Shown here: one piece after another, positions 46,101 through 58,436 of the stretch
Layout of the letters: each line of letters begins with the position of its first letter
Position numbering within the stretch: position 1 is the stretch's first letter
Notes under the pieces: model-generated
Databases searched by the model: none
Seen by the model: the letters and a program-made list of their open reading frames with translations, nothing else
What the model was told of the DNA's origin: nothing
Made by a program: the position numbers and the translations under genes
DNA from: Vitis vinifera
Lineage: Eukaryota > Streptophyta > Magnoliopsida > Vitales > Vitaceae
NCBI RefSeq assembly: GCF_030704535.1
Contig: NC_081821.1
Coordinates: 8,509,001 to 8,573,000, forward strand
Reading direction: 5' to 3'
DNA length: 64,000 bases

Positions 46101-47908
46101 GCACATGGGGTCCTGGAGGGGTTGCTTTCCTTAATCCTGAAGAAAACAATCAGGACAGAGCTTACATTTGCCTATATAGAATTACGTATGTATTTCTTGA
46201 GCTCCATCTCCCCTGCTATTGTAATTGCTTCTTTTTATCTTAGGATAAGTAATCCGAGTCTCTATGGGACTAGTCCTTACTTGGTATATTTTTATTCCTC
46301 AGATAATATCTTAAAGATTCAAATATTTTAATGGGATGCTGGTACTTCTAAGATGAATAGACTTCTTGCTTGTTTCATCCACTGAGTTGATTTACAATTC
46401 TTGATTTTACTCAGTCTTGAACAGTTCAACGATGTTCTGCTTCAGGAGAATGCTTCAAGTTATGACATCAGTTCTCCTTTGTTTGATTTAGTGGCTTTAA
46501 ACTCTATTGCTGACAAACAGTCTATCTCTGTGGAGTTCAAGGTATGTCCACAGGTTGCATGAACTACGTCTTTGTGAAGCCCACTTTGTTTAGGTTGCAA
46601 TTAGCATATTTGTGTTTGAACTATCACCTAATTTGAAAAGTCCATGCAGACATCTGAGCCTCAACTGAGCCTCTCATGTCAGAATTTTAAGCTCAGAAAA
46701 TATCATTGTTTTTATTGTAGATGGTTGTTAAATCCCCCCAACCTCTTTTACCTCTTTCATTCAATTAATATTAATATCTTTTAATAGATTAATGATATTA
46801 TGGCTAGACATTTGTTGCTTCAATTGGATTGGGCACCTTTTGGTTGGCCTTTTGAGAGCTTTCCTTGTCAAGACAAATGGAATTAGATTTCTTTTTCTTT
46901 TTCTGGACTTTGCTTTATCTACAAACTGCATCCCAGAACCTGGAAACATGTCTGCTTAATTTCTAAAAAGCATAGATTTATTGTCCATCTCAGTTTATTC
47001 TCAAATATCGTCCTGCTTCCGTGACAGTCAATAACCACCACCAATTGAGAGTTGTTAAATCGAACCATTTACACATTCTGAGACTTATTTTTTCTTCTTA
47101 TTTTTATGCATTTTCCAACTTTTAATGCTCTGTTTAACTAATTATATTTCTCCCATCATAATAGTTACCTCAAGCTGGCAAAAGAGTGAAATTCTGGACC
47201 ACTCATTTTATCTACCAAGATCTATGTGGAAATCATCATCATTGTGCCTTATTTATTGTATTCTTGGCCAAAAAAACATGCTGAACCATTGAAGAGTTAA
47301 TTTATACTAGGTGGCAATAATCTCTGTTGAATCAATTATCATTTATCTATTATTGTTTTTTAGCCTAAGTTATGTGGTGGTTGTGTTTGGGGAAAGGATT
47401 TCTCATCTTTCTTTATATTTACATATTTTTTTATTCTAATTAAAAAAAATATATTTTTAGCTTTTTGCCTTGTGTGTATCCTTGCTCCATCTCAAAGCTT
47501 CTTGGTTTTTATGCAGTCGGGCTGGTATCGTAGCGTCCTTTATTTGGGAAAGGAGTGTGATATTCCAATTCTGACTCTCACGTAAGCATAAATGCATAAT
47601 GTTTCTTCCTCTTGAATTCTCCTTCGGTTGTCTTTTTATTTTTATCTTAATTTTTCCCTCTAAAGATAGTTATAGCATTTGTAATGGTTGGTACAAAAAG
47701 AAATGTACTTACCCCTTTTTGTTCTTTTAAATTGTGGTTCAGATGCCCACTTTCAGATGTTGAGGCCTTCAAATCGGGAGACCTTCCCATGAGTGCTCCA
47801 AGCAAAGAATATGCCAACACCATAATAAGAGGCCTGACAGAAGGAAAACAGCTCTCAGAAGAAGAAGCCATTGCTTACATACAGGAAGCTTCTACAAAGC
47901 CATTGTGA
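37146..47908 (+). CDS. HDA5: Histone deacetylase 5 (class II HDAC)
   Basis: Complete gene of 14 exons: 37146-37309, 37817-38018, 38687-38833, 38986-39092, 39838-40049, 41667-41731, 42061-42231, 42367-42453, 44767-44893, 44968-45086, 45992-46185, 46415-46541, 47517-47581, 47743-47908. All are GT-AG with phase kept; 650 aa. Residues about 20-335 form the deacetylase domain, with PPGHHAE (H144, H145), DWDVHHGNG (zinc ligands D183, H185), SAGFDA (D276) and EGGYNL (Y316). All catalytic residues are present. The C-terminus (about 430-645), with [11 protein letters not shown], is a gamma-glutamylcyclotransferase/AIG2-like domain. This pairing is typical of plant HDA5/HDA18. Arabidopsis HDA5 acts with HDA6 in gene silencing and flowering control; the same role here is inferred. 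Exon 9 has a tandem acceptor. Introns carry LINE debris. Confidence 0.93.
40714..41400 (-). mobile_element. LINE-1 3' fragment in an HDA5 intron, antisense
   Basis: Read on the minus strand, broken frames give zf-RVT-like pieces ([18 protein letters not shown]), followed by a W-rich segment and an A-rich-flanked tail near gataggcacccc. This is the 3' end of a plant LINE-1 pol. It is decayed, with stops and frame shifts, and lies in the fifth intron of HDA5. Boundaries are approximate. Confidence 0.6.
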
Positions 47909-48603
47909 TTTCCACCCCTAAACCCTTCGCCTGCTTTGTTTCCTGAAGACCATTTGAAGGAAATCAGCTTGCAAATATGGGTAAAACCCTTTGATGGTAT
48001 TAAAATTATGATGTGCTTGCTGTGATAGTATTAAAATTATGATATGCTCCCCTTTAGTAAATTCTCTGTACAATATGATGATGCAGTTAATATTATTCTA
48101 ATTTGCTTATAATCATGAATTACTTGTATTTTATTTTATTTTTATCAAATTAATCCTTGTTAACCCAAGTTTCATATCAAAATTCAATTCCTGTTAAACA
48201 ATGTTCCAAAATCTTAGAATTGGGTGAAGTGGCTCTCAAATTTGCAACATAAAAATAACAAAACAAAAAATTTTGGGAATGAGACCATCTTACCTATATG
48301 TTTGTAAGGGGAAATGAAGGTAGCTTGACAGCATAATATACCGGTAGCACACAACCGATCGAGACACTAATCGACCAACTGCCCAACCAGTCGATGCTTT
48401 GCCAACAATGGTCACCTGCAAAACCCCAATGGCTAATAGAGTGGTTTGTTGTTGATCGGTTAAGCTATAACTTGTGTCTAATAACTAGTTTCAGCATAAA
48501 CATCTATTTAAAGTTTTGAAATTCATTTAGGAAGTTGCATTGATGGAGTATTATTCCTATTGATTGAAATTGGGCTTTTTAGTTTATTTTTTGAGTGTAT
48601 TTA

Positions 48604-49022
48604 GTGGGTGTTTGGTAAATCAATTAAATAACTTAAAGTGATTTGATAACTTGATTTAAGTATTAAGTAAATTAAGTATGGTAAAATAATTTAATAATAT
48701 GATAAAAATGATTTTAAGTGATAAGTAAAAATAATTAATTGATTCTTAAGTCTATATATTCATTTTACCTTTTTATCTTTATTTGTCTTAATTATATCTA
48801 TAATTTTTTTTGCTATTCCACAACTTTTATTATTACTCGAGCTCCTGTTATAATTTGAGATAATAAATATAAATCAATTTGATGATTTATAATAAATATT
48901 AACTTAATTTTATCCAACAACCTTAATACTTAAGTAATAATTAATAATAATTTAAGTATAATTTAATTTAAAATCAACTTAAATTATTAAATAATAAGTA
49001 TTAAATTTTATCAAATACCCCT
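48604..49022. mobile_element. Tourist-like MITE
   Basis: The left end GTGGGTGTTTGGTAAA and the right end (other strand AGGGGTATTTGATAAA) are imperfect terminal inverted repeats. TTA at 48601-48603 and at 49023-49025 is a 3-bp target duplication, the kind made by PIF/Harbinger elements. It is 419 bp, very AT-rich and non-coding. Confidence 0.6.
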
Positions 49023-49380
49023 TTATCGTGAAACTTATGAAATTCTATTAATGCACCTTGAATTTAAATATCCTTTGTCTCGTATTCCATTCAAAACCAA
49101 GCATTGATAAATTTTTATTTTTCTAGTGATTGTTTGAGTGTGGGAGAACGACTTGAGGTTTGTAAAGGTAAATGAATTCGAGTATGCAAAAATTAGAGGA
49201 CTTTGATTTGAGAAATTCCTTGAATTAATGGAATAGTCTAGGAAAAAAAATAAAAGGAGTGGAGAAATCGAACTTTGAACCACTATAAAAATTATGTGTG
49301 CATCTCTTTTCACCTCACTATTTAATTTTAGAGTAGTAAGTTATTATTTATCATAATTTTTTATCAAAAATTAAAATTTA

Positions 49381-49673
49381 GGCTATGTTTGATTCTAAAA
49401 AAGTACAAAGAAAATAAAAAAATGATTTTTTTTCATATTTGGTTTCATTATGAAAAATACAAAAAAAAAAATAATTATAATTAAAATTAGTTAGAATTTT
49501 ATACATTTTAAAATTATTTAACCCTTCCATTATAAAAGAAAATAAGTAAAAGGAATTTAAGCGTATAAAAATAATTTATTGACATTAAATTTTATTTTTT
49601 ATTTTTCTTTGTTTTTTCTTTCTTTTCACTTTTCTTTTTTTTTTTTCTTTTTCCGAGAGAATCAAACATAATT
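49381..49673. mobile_element. AT-rich MITE-like element (copy 2 of 3)
   Basis: Terminal inverted repeats TATGTTTGATTCT (left, 49384-49396) and agaatcaaacata (right) match over 13 bp. The interior matches the segments at 36650 and 57621. Non-coding. Confidence 0.6.
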
Positions 49674-50279
49674 TTAAAGTTTATTCAACACCCAATTTGA
49701 TTCCATCTTGAGTTTATTATTAAGAATGGATTAACCTTGACTTTACAGTGAGTCTCACTTATTAATATTACAAGATAATTAAAAATCATTGTAAATTGTG
49801 ATATAAACTTAAAGAAATATTTATATTTTCTATTTTTAAAAATAGAAATCAAGTTTTCTCAAACTTGAATACTTGAATATAAGATACTCACAATATCCAT
49901 GAACCCAGCACGTCTGTGGTTGATTCTCCCCATCCTTGATTAAGCAATCACAGTAGAAATTATTGTAGACTGTTCCTCATTGAAACTCAAGGACAGAAAA
50001 TTTTGGTACCCAATATGGGAATATATGTTCACAATACAGAAAAATGAAGATGGTACAATTGTACTAACCATCCCCTGTACATTTTCCATCATGAAAGATC
50101 ACATTTTCTTCTAACATATCAATATATCAATCTCTAGTGTTGTTTCCATGTTCATGGTTTAGATTCCTCTTGAGAAAAAAAACAATTGGGTGTATCTGTG
50201 TAATCTGTAGATTTGGATATGATGTAATGCCCATCTCTTATAAAAATGGACGGGAAATGGATTAGAGTTGATAGCAGGT

Positions 50280-53200
50280 CTAAGCCACCTCTTGTAGAGA
50301 AGATCCCTTTTTGTCTATAGACAAGCTTGAAACTTCCTGCATACTATTGTTGTTGAGTCCTCCATTGAAATGGTCTCTAAGGAACTCCACGGCCATGAAT
50401 GTAAGAGCAGAGGCTGGAATATACCATACAATCCTGGGAATGCTCCCTCTGAACATTCCTTTGACACCTTCGGTCATCCATATCCTGTGAATTGCGTCCA
50501 ACCAGCCATTGTAGCTAAGGAGGCACAACATAAGAAAGTAAAGCCATTAAGCAAATAAATAAATAAAAACCATCGAAGTATCTCGGTACGAGTGGAAAAC
50601 AATGCTACAGAAATCATATTTAGTCTTACTTCTATTTCTGCTTTATATCAGAAGGTAATGTCATTGATTGATTTGGAAGAAGACAAAAACATCCAAAGGA
50701 AAATGGAATATGCTAAAACTAAAATTCAGTATCATTTTGAATCATGCTGATTACAAAGGTACTTCACTCTACAAAAGACACTTTCTGCATCTTTATTGAA
50801 CTTGTGAAGTTCTAGTTGCTCTGTAGTTTGAGACACAGATTAAGCTAAAAGACAACACAATTGAGATTCAGATTTTCAATCCCTCAAAATGAAATACTAA
50901 TTTCCTTGCTGATGAAGAAAGGAAGAGGGTGAGGGTGGTTACATCCTTAGAGAACTGACACAGCGCCTAAAATGGCCTTTGAATGAAGAGGTGCATGTGT
51001 GTGTGTGTTGAGAGAGAGAGAGAGAGAACTGACACAGCACTAAAAATAGCCTTTGAATGAAGGTGTGTGTGTCGAGGAAAGAGAGACAAAGACAGACAAA
51101 GACAGACAAGTCCCACACAAGATATTTCTACCTCATAAAAAAAGAACAATACCTTGAATTCGATCCCTGCACTTGCAATCTTGTCTTGATGACATCCAAA
51201 GGAGTGGTTAGATATGCACTAAAACCTGTATGATTTAGAGTACTATTAATTAGTTTTTTGGCATCGTCTTTTGAATATATCCTTCTAAGATGGAGAAACA
51301 AGGGAAGCCATTGCCAAAAAAATGGCACCAAGCAGACCACATACCACCAGCTAATCCTCCCAACACGAGTCCCTCAACAGAACTATTCACATTATAATCT
51401 GAATTGGGTATCCATTTTTGCTTCCCATGCTCTGCTAAATCTTTTAGAGCTTCATAAGAAGTTACCTGAAAAGTAAACCAAAAAAAATGTGTGAAACAAA
51501 ATAATGTAACGAAGACTTAAATCCAATATTAGTATTCGAAAAACGATGATAATTCAGAACTCAAATAACATGCACATGTATAAGGATAAAATGATGAGGC
51601 TGTCAAGGAAAAGAATGGTGAACTGGAGCTGACATGGAGACAAGCAATTAACTGCCCTATGATATACCAATGACAAAAACACAAGCTAGGTGAATCCTCT
51701 TCATTTAAAAGGAACATCTGTATGACAAGAAGAAAATTTTAAAAAAGAAGAAAGGAAAATGGTTTATTCTATTGGGTGTTGTGGCGGGAAGGCATGGTAG
51801 AAGCCCAGTCCGCATCACACGTTCTCTGATTGAAATGAAAAACTCTGCTCCAAGAATTCAAGCAGATGTGATTGGTTCAGCAAACAAACTCAACATTAAA
51901 AGAAAAATCATAAATTTTTGCTCATATTGAATTTGAAATGCCATGCCCCTCAATTTTTTTCTTCTTTTGTTCTTGGGATGCAAAGGAACTCTAGTTGAAG
52001 TGCTTAATGTTATATGGGATAACATTTCAAATATTTATTTCAAACATTGTGGTTTGGAAATTGAACGCTAATTGCTCAACAATACTGCTAATAAGCAAGG
52101 ACCTGAAAACATAATGGACACAAATTGCTAGAAATTAATCTATTTTCCTTCCACTGCAAGATTCCCAAAGAAATAAGCTGGCAAACTAGGAAATCTTCCA
52201 GAACCACCAGCAGCTTCACCCTTTTCTTTTCCTGCCATGCATAAACTCAAGCTACAAATACTTTCTGACAAGGGTTATAACTTGCAGACTTTCTCAAATC
52301 TTGGATGTAAGATTCAGAAAGGAGCACCAGAAGCTAGGGTTTCAACCAAGGGAATTCACTTTAAGAACATTAACTGTTCAGTTCAGATCATCTCATCTTG
52401 AAATGTATCTTAACATTGTAAAACAAACAGGAACATTATTCCAGAGAGCTGGCAGTAGCCCATGCCACCAACAGCCTCATAACTCCAACATTCTTGATGT
52501 GTCATTAGAAATGCTATTTACAAAAGACTACTAAAATCAATTCATTGGCTAAAGTCATTTACTGTATTTTTCCAACCTATCAAGTATCAACTAGTGCAGA
52601 ATCTCAGATACCTTTTTCACTTCTAAAATGCAAGTAAATTTATAAATAAATAAAGCAACAAAAGAAACAGTAAACTCTCTAGTAAATTTATATACCATGA
52701 GCCCAGAAAATGGCACATCCCTGGCAAGCGTAGACCAGTATCTGCCAAAATGAACAAAAAAGAAACTTAGAAATAAAGAAAATATGATATGGATCTAGAA
52801 GACACAATTTGTATGAATGCAATGTATTGGTGGGCAACAGTTCCAATTGGATAGTTTTGGCATCATGACAAAACTAATTGCGTAAGTCACAAGCTTCCAA
52901 TTTCCTAGACACATTTGCATGAAATATTTGGAAAATTTCTTCCAAGTAGTTTGTTCAGGCAACATACCATTCCATACCTATTAAGTGGGTGGAATGGAAT
53001 AGAGAGCCCCATAAGTCATTCATCGCTTGCGGGGTTCACAGGGAAGGAGAACAAGGAATCTGCAATTCAAAAGGTCCACTCTGAACTCAGCATGGTTATT
53101 TTCCACCAAAGGGAAGGGTGATTCTCAGGCTTTCTAATGCATACTGAAGCCATCAGAACATCAAGGAAGATAACTTATTCTCTAAATTGGATTCCTGAAA

Positions 53201-56200
53201 GTGCAAAATCAGATTCCAATAATCTTACTAAAAAAGGTACTGTAAGTCTAGAACTCTTGGGCAACATTTTGCCCACTTAGACATATATTTTTTCCCTTTT
53301 GCTTCTTTACACAGTTACCAAATTTGCTCTTCTGACTTTCTTGTCACTTTTTCTGAACAGGCCCACCGTCCTTAAAAAGGACATTAGGCGCCATATTATG
53401 GACCTCGGAACAATCATATTTATTCATAGGTGCTCAATGCATCATGAATTATTCAAAGTTAAATAACTATATTCCATGGTCTATAATATCAGCAAAGGGT
53501 TGATTTCAAGATGTACCCTGCATATAATCCTTTTAGGCCCTGCTCCTTCCATATTGAACAGCCAGCCTGAAACATTCCTGCATAATAACCATACATTTGT
53601 GGACCAGGTCTTGTACGGGCAGTACCATTTATGATAACTGAACTCCAAGTTGTCTTTGTGCCTTGGACCTGCATGCGTTGCTTCATCACTTCACATGGAA
53701 CATATACAAAAGAGCCTAGTGTGTCTCCTGTAATGCATATAGAAAAGAAGACAAGATTTTGAGGTATGCCAACAGATCATAAATCCAAAATCATTCAAAT
53801 TACTAATTTAAATTAAAATATTTACCCATGTTGTAACAGCATACCAAAGATTTGACCAATTTCAAACTCTTGCACACTGCTCATGTGCATAAATTGTAAG
53901 GTGTTTTCAGACATCAAAGTCGTAACACACAACAAGATTAAGATATTGATATTATGTGCATCAATAGTGTGCATGGAGGATTCAACTAGCTTGTGATTCA
54001 AAGCTGGTATGTATACAAAGGCAAAAAAGTTCTGGTTTATTTAAATCTAACAAAAATAATAGATAGCGAATGCCATAAGCTACCAAATAAGAGGCAATTA
54101 TAAATTTCTGTAAAACCAGTGAAGACAAGAATGAGAAGGAAAGTAATCTTAAATAGGAATAATCCAGAAGAATATTATTGATTACATCAATATCACTCAA
54201 ATTCATCAATATTGGTTGGTAAAACCAACCCACTCAATACATGTAGCTTTTATGTCCTACAATAATAAAGCCAACATTTTTTTTTGCCCCTATCGGGACT
54301 TGAACTTGAAACCTCCCACATATCCATATCAATTCCTTGCAACTTGAGGCAGGCATCAAAGTTGTCCCCATCATTAGAAGTTGTTCAGGCATAATGATTG
54401 TAAGGAGAGAAAAGGAATCATCTCAGATAAATGACTCAGGAATTAGAATTTGCTCAAAGACATTTGTGAATAAAACTATACATTCATGTCATTCAAAAAC
54501 ATGTATAATATTGCCATAATAGACAAATTGTAAAATAGCAAAACCCGGCTCATCAAGCTACACTAGAGTTTATATTTTATGTCTTCATATCAGAAGTGTG
54601 GAACTTTACACAGAATGCACTCAAAATTCAACATAACATACGTTTTGTGATCATTTATCTTGCCATTTGCAACAAAGGGAGCATCTAAAGGAAATTTATG
54701 CAGTGCTGACATGATTCAAGTGAGATGATAATAAAGGAGCACCAGAACAGCTTACCAACACTTCCAGCAATGAAATGGGCCCAGTGGCCCTCAAGGCTGG
54801 GATGTGATTCTTCAATCCATTTTTTGGTGGACTCGATGACACCAAAATATGTTGCTCCGGTTGCAAGAGAACCGGTTAGCCCAGGAGTTATACCTCTATA
54901 AAATCCTGTAAACAAAAAATTAGTTCAGAGCAAGTATATGAAATGGTGACTATGCTGACATCGGATGAAGAAATTAAAACTTCCACAGTTCAATTTTCAC
55001 ATCATGGATGTAGTGTACATTGACATTGAAAAAACATGACTTCACGTATGCTCATTATCTTCAACAGTTAGATAAACCCAATGCGACTGAGAGATACACA
55101 CCGCCAAAAAAAAGTTTGAGATTAAAGGAGAATATAAAGAAATGATTTTAATAGCCTATCAAAAAACAATGAATAAATGATTTTAATTTTTATGAGTGAA
55201 CATACATATATTCACTCAAACTGACATGTAAAAGAAAAGGAAACAGATACTAACAAAAATGAAAGAAAATGTACCTCTCAACCCATCAGCAGCCCAGATT
55301 GTATGCACCATCTGAATTATAGTTTTTTGGTTCTAAGGCAGCAAAACAAAATATCAAAAAACTATAAAATATCAAGAACCAATGAATCTCCCAACCAGAA
55401 ACTTTAGCAAGACGTATTTAATAAGATTGAACACCCATAGAATTTTAAAGTGAAACATGCAAGATATCAAGGCAACTGTACTGAATTGCTCTCACATTTT
55501 CATTTGTACATTGTATTATGCCAAGTGCCCAAGGGTACATACCTGGCCTCCCCTTAAAATAGCTTGACTTTGAATTCGGGTCTTCACAGTATCAATTGGA
55601 TGCATCATTCCTTCCCCAAAAGCCCCAGCCATAGCTCCCCATACAAATTCCCTCCATACTGCAAATACAAGGTATAAATCAATCATAAACATCTGCCACT
55701 GCTATCTATGTGGTAGTGATGAGGAAAATGTAAATCATCTTCTTATTCATTGTACAGTGGCTAGTGTGTTGTGGGGGATGGTTCTTAGCCTGTTTGGAGC
55801 CCAGTGGGTCTTTCCAGAAACTGTAAAGGAGGCGATTATCAACTGGAAGGGTTCTTTTGTGGGCAAAAAGAGGAAGAGAATTTGGAGATCCATACCGTTA
55901 TTTATTTTTTGGACAGTGTGGAAGGAAAGGAATAGATTAGCATTTAGGGGGGGGGAGTTAGCTATACAGAAAATTAAGTATTCTTTTGTCTGAAATATGT
56001 GGGGGTGGGCAAAATTGTATAATGGTGCGGAGTCTCGCTCCCCTATAGGTTTCCTGAAGTGGATAGCCTCCAGTTGAGGGCTGGTGGGTTTTTGTTGTTT
56101 TTTGGTCCTTTGTTGTGAGGCCTTCGTCGCCTCGTATACTCCCTGTATGCTTTGCGGCGTTTGCCTTTGCTAATATATGTGTGCTTACTTATCAAAAATA

Positions 56201-57304
56201 AAAAAATAAACATCTGCCACTGCATATAAACTACAGAAATGGAACACTCCCCAATGGGTTCTCTATATGAATCTTTCGACCAACACAATGGCATGTAGGG
56301 GTGGCAAAGTTTGATACAATTCACCAATACGACTCAAACTCAAGACGTTTTTCATAGGGTTAGGTTAAGTATAATTGGATTTGAATCAAATTTGTGCCGA
56401 ACTACATGACCCATTTAATAAATAGGTAGTTTTTAGGTCAACTTGCATAACATGAATTTAACCTGAATTGACCCATTGATTAATCTAATTATAATTTTAA
56501 ACTATTTAACCCTTGGTTGAAATATTAATCATATGGATTTATACAAGATCTACCTCAACTTAATTATTAAATAGGAAGACCAAATTATTAAATGGGCTAA
56601 ATGGGTTACATGATGTGTTACCTATTTAATATATAGGTGGTATTTGGGTTTATGTTTATGACACGATTATTATCCATGTCGGGTTTGAGTTGATCTATGT
56701 AGTAGAATACCTAAGCGACCCACCAACACAAATTGCCACCCCTTGTGGCATGCCAAAAATTTGTTACAAAGCCTTTAGGAATTATACTTTTCCAGATGAT
56801 AAATTGGAGCATATACTAGTATTAGGACATTCATGACTAAATGACTGAATAAACAACAACACAGTTCTTCGATGCTCCACCTTAAAGCATGCTGACACAA
56901 CCACCTCCTCCGCATTACCCCTTTTCATTTCCCATACCAAAGCAACAACAGAATCAAACCAGTCCATAACTACAATAGAATCTACATTACGTGAACTCTC
57001 GCGTTTCAAAATTAAATTGGCTCGAGGAAATAGAAAAACGAAAACAGCAGCAACAGCAATGGCTCAGCCAGCTTTTAGCAATTATTGACTCGACTTAAGG
57101 TGGGTTCTTCATTTCCACGAAAATGAACAGCAGAAGGGAAAATGCGAGATTTCAAATTAATTTATCTTTCCTTATCATTTCCTGTGTTTTCTTGGCGACC
57201 AAACAATGGTAATGCCCATATTGAAAAGGACAAACAGAGTAGAAAAAAAGAAGCATACCAAAGAAGTTACTGGGATTGGAAGGTGGGTTGGCTGAGTGGG
57301 ACAT
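50280..57304 (-). CDS. Mitochondrial substrate carrier family protein
   Basis: Complete gene on the minus strand, nine exons in transcript order: 57304-57259, 55658-55543, 55332-55275, 54905-54756, 53727-53517, 52741-52696, 51465-51345, 51225-51153, 50514-50280. All GT-AG, phase kept; 351 aa. It has the three-fold solute carrier 25 repeat, each with a Px[DE]xx[KR] signature: HPIDTVKTR, VPCEVMKQR and TPLDVIKTR. Six membrane helices and an inner-membrane location in mitochondria are expected. Motifs such as GAFGEGMMHP and GSLATGATYFG recall Arabidopsis At1g74240 and the wider S-adenosylmethionine-carrier-like group; the substrate cannot be told from sequence. The start gives a short Ser/Pro/Asn N-terminus. 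Intron 1 holds a LINE fragment and a hAT-type MITE. A telo-box lies about 45 bp upstream of the start. Confidence 0.92.
51010..51027. repeat. (GA)n microsatellite
   Basis: Nine GA units in the last intron of the carrier gene, preceded by gtgtgtgtg. Two copies of actgacacagc...aatrgcctttgaatgaa flank it at about 50956-50985 and 51027-51062, a local duplication. Confidence 0.85.
55703..56205 (+). mobile_element. 5'-truncated LINE-1 in intron 1 of the carrier gene
   Basis: Perfect 18-bp target duplication: ataaacatctgccactgc at 55685-55702 and 56206-56223. The insert starts within the zf-RVT region (CYLCGSDEENVNHLLIHC reads through the junction), continues WGMVLSLFGAQWVFPE and FWTVWKERNRLAF, and ends with a stop, a 3' UTR and cttatcaaaaataaaa. 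It is a 3' end of a LINE-1 pol of about 500 bp, antisense to the carrier gene. One frame is still open over 78 codons, so it is fairly recent. Confidence 0.88.
56296..56744. mobile_element. hAT-type MITE in intron 1 of the carrier gene
   Basis: Terminal inverted repeats taggggtggcaa (56296-56307) and ttgccacccctt (56733-56744) match at 11 of 12 positions. Flanks atggcatg (56288-56295) and gtggcatg (56745-56752) match at 7 of 8, an 8-bp target duplication as made by hAT elements. 449 bp, non-coding. Confidence 0.78.
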
Positions 57305-58436
57305 TGAAGCTTCGACTTGTACGGAGAAGGTCGTTGGGGCCTCTCTTATTAGGGTTTAGTGTGGGAAGGAGTGGGGTTTTTCAATTCAAATCTCCTTTTA
57401 TGGGAATATAATTTCCAGCCATGACGTCGCTGAGTATGAATTCGTTGCTAGTCTTATGTTTCTGAAAATAATTCTAAAAATTGAATTTATTGTTTTTTAA
57501 AATACAATTGAATTAATAATTAAAATTAATTAGCCTAATAAAAATATCATTATTTTGTTTGTTTTATTTATTTATTTTAGATTATTCAACATAATTTTTC
57601 AATTTACAATCCTTAAAAAACTATGTTCCATTATCGAAAAATATTTAAAAAAAAAAGTTAAGAAAAATAATTTTTTTCATATTTGATTTCCATTTGAAAA
57701 ATAAGAATAAAAAATTAAATATAATTTAAATTAGTTATAAATTTATATATTTTAAAATTATTTATATAGATGATGAAAAATAAGTGAAATTGGTTTAAAA
57801 TAGCATATAAAATAATTTATTAATTTTAAATTTATTTTTTTATTTTTCTTTATTTTTTATTTTCTTATATTTTTACTTTTTATTTTTTTCTTAGTATTTT
57901 TCCTCGCATTTTCTAAATACCAAACATGGGAGAAAAATTGAAGGCCATCACAAAAAATAATCTCTTCTCACTTTTTATTATTGTTGTGATAAAAACTATA
58001 GATAAGTTATTTTCTAATTGAAAAAAAAGGTGGTTAGTCATTATTATTGATTTTTTTTTCATTTTTTAAAATATTATTAAAATACAATTTATTTAACTTT
58101 AAATGAATCACAATGAATTTATATTAAGTAAAATAATTTTAATTATATTTTTATTTATAAAATTTTAATATTAAACTAAAATTAGGGAAAATAATAACAA
58201 AATAGTGACAATAAAATAGTGAATATGGCACCTAATTTGGTCCAAGAGTTAAAGGAAAAATAAAATAAAAAAGAGATGGTAAAACGACACCGTATTGTTG
58301 GGCAAAGAAGCACGAGTGGTTTTTGAGCAGCTATTTACAAGGGGAAAAGAAAGAGAGCAGCAGCTGCGACCTGCGTCGGATCTACAAAAGAACGCCTCTC
58401 TGAGAATATTAGGGTTTCCAGGAATCGATCGAAGCA
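57305..58436. promoter_or_regulatory. Divergent intergenic region between two mitochondrial genes
   Basis: 1.13 kb between the start codons of the carrier (-) and the ATP synthase gamma subunit (+). TTAGGGTTT (telo-box AAACCCTAA on the other strand) occurs at 57349-57357, 45 bp before the carrier start, and at 58409-58417, 20 bp before the ATP synthase start. The middle is occupied by AT-rich repeat (57480-58200), including the third copy of the MITE-like family. Confidence 0.55.
57621..57931. mobile_element. AT-rich MITE-like element (copy 3 of 3)
   Basis: Ends ctatgttccattatcgaaaa (left) and, on the other strand, catgtttggtatttagaaaa (right) are weakly inverted. The interior follows the same block order as 49381-49673 (tttttttcatatttgatttc, tataatttaaattagttat, tatatattttaaaattattta). 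Non-coding. Confidence 0.5.

Larger units (their letters stand above)
47909..50279. other. Intergenic stretch between HDA5 and the carrier gene (convergent 3' ends)
   Basis: The HDA5 3' UTR begins this stretch and holds a short duplicated unit (gtattaaaattatgatrtgct near 47998 and 48029). Two MITE-like elements follow. The carrier 3' UTR occupies the last few hundred bases. The segment 48340-48480 has gaccaact and gatcggtt motifs like those near 8150-8930, perhaps scraps of one LTR family. No exon is supported. Confidence 0.55.
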
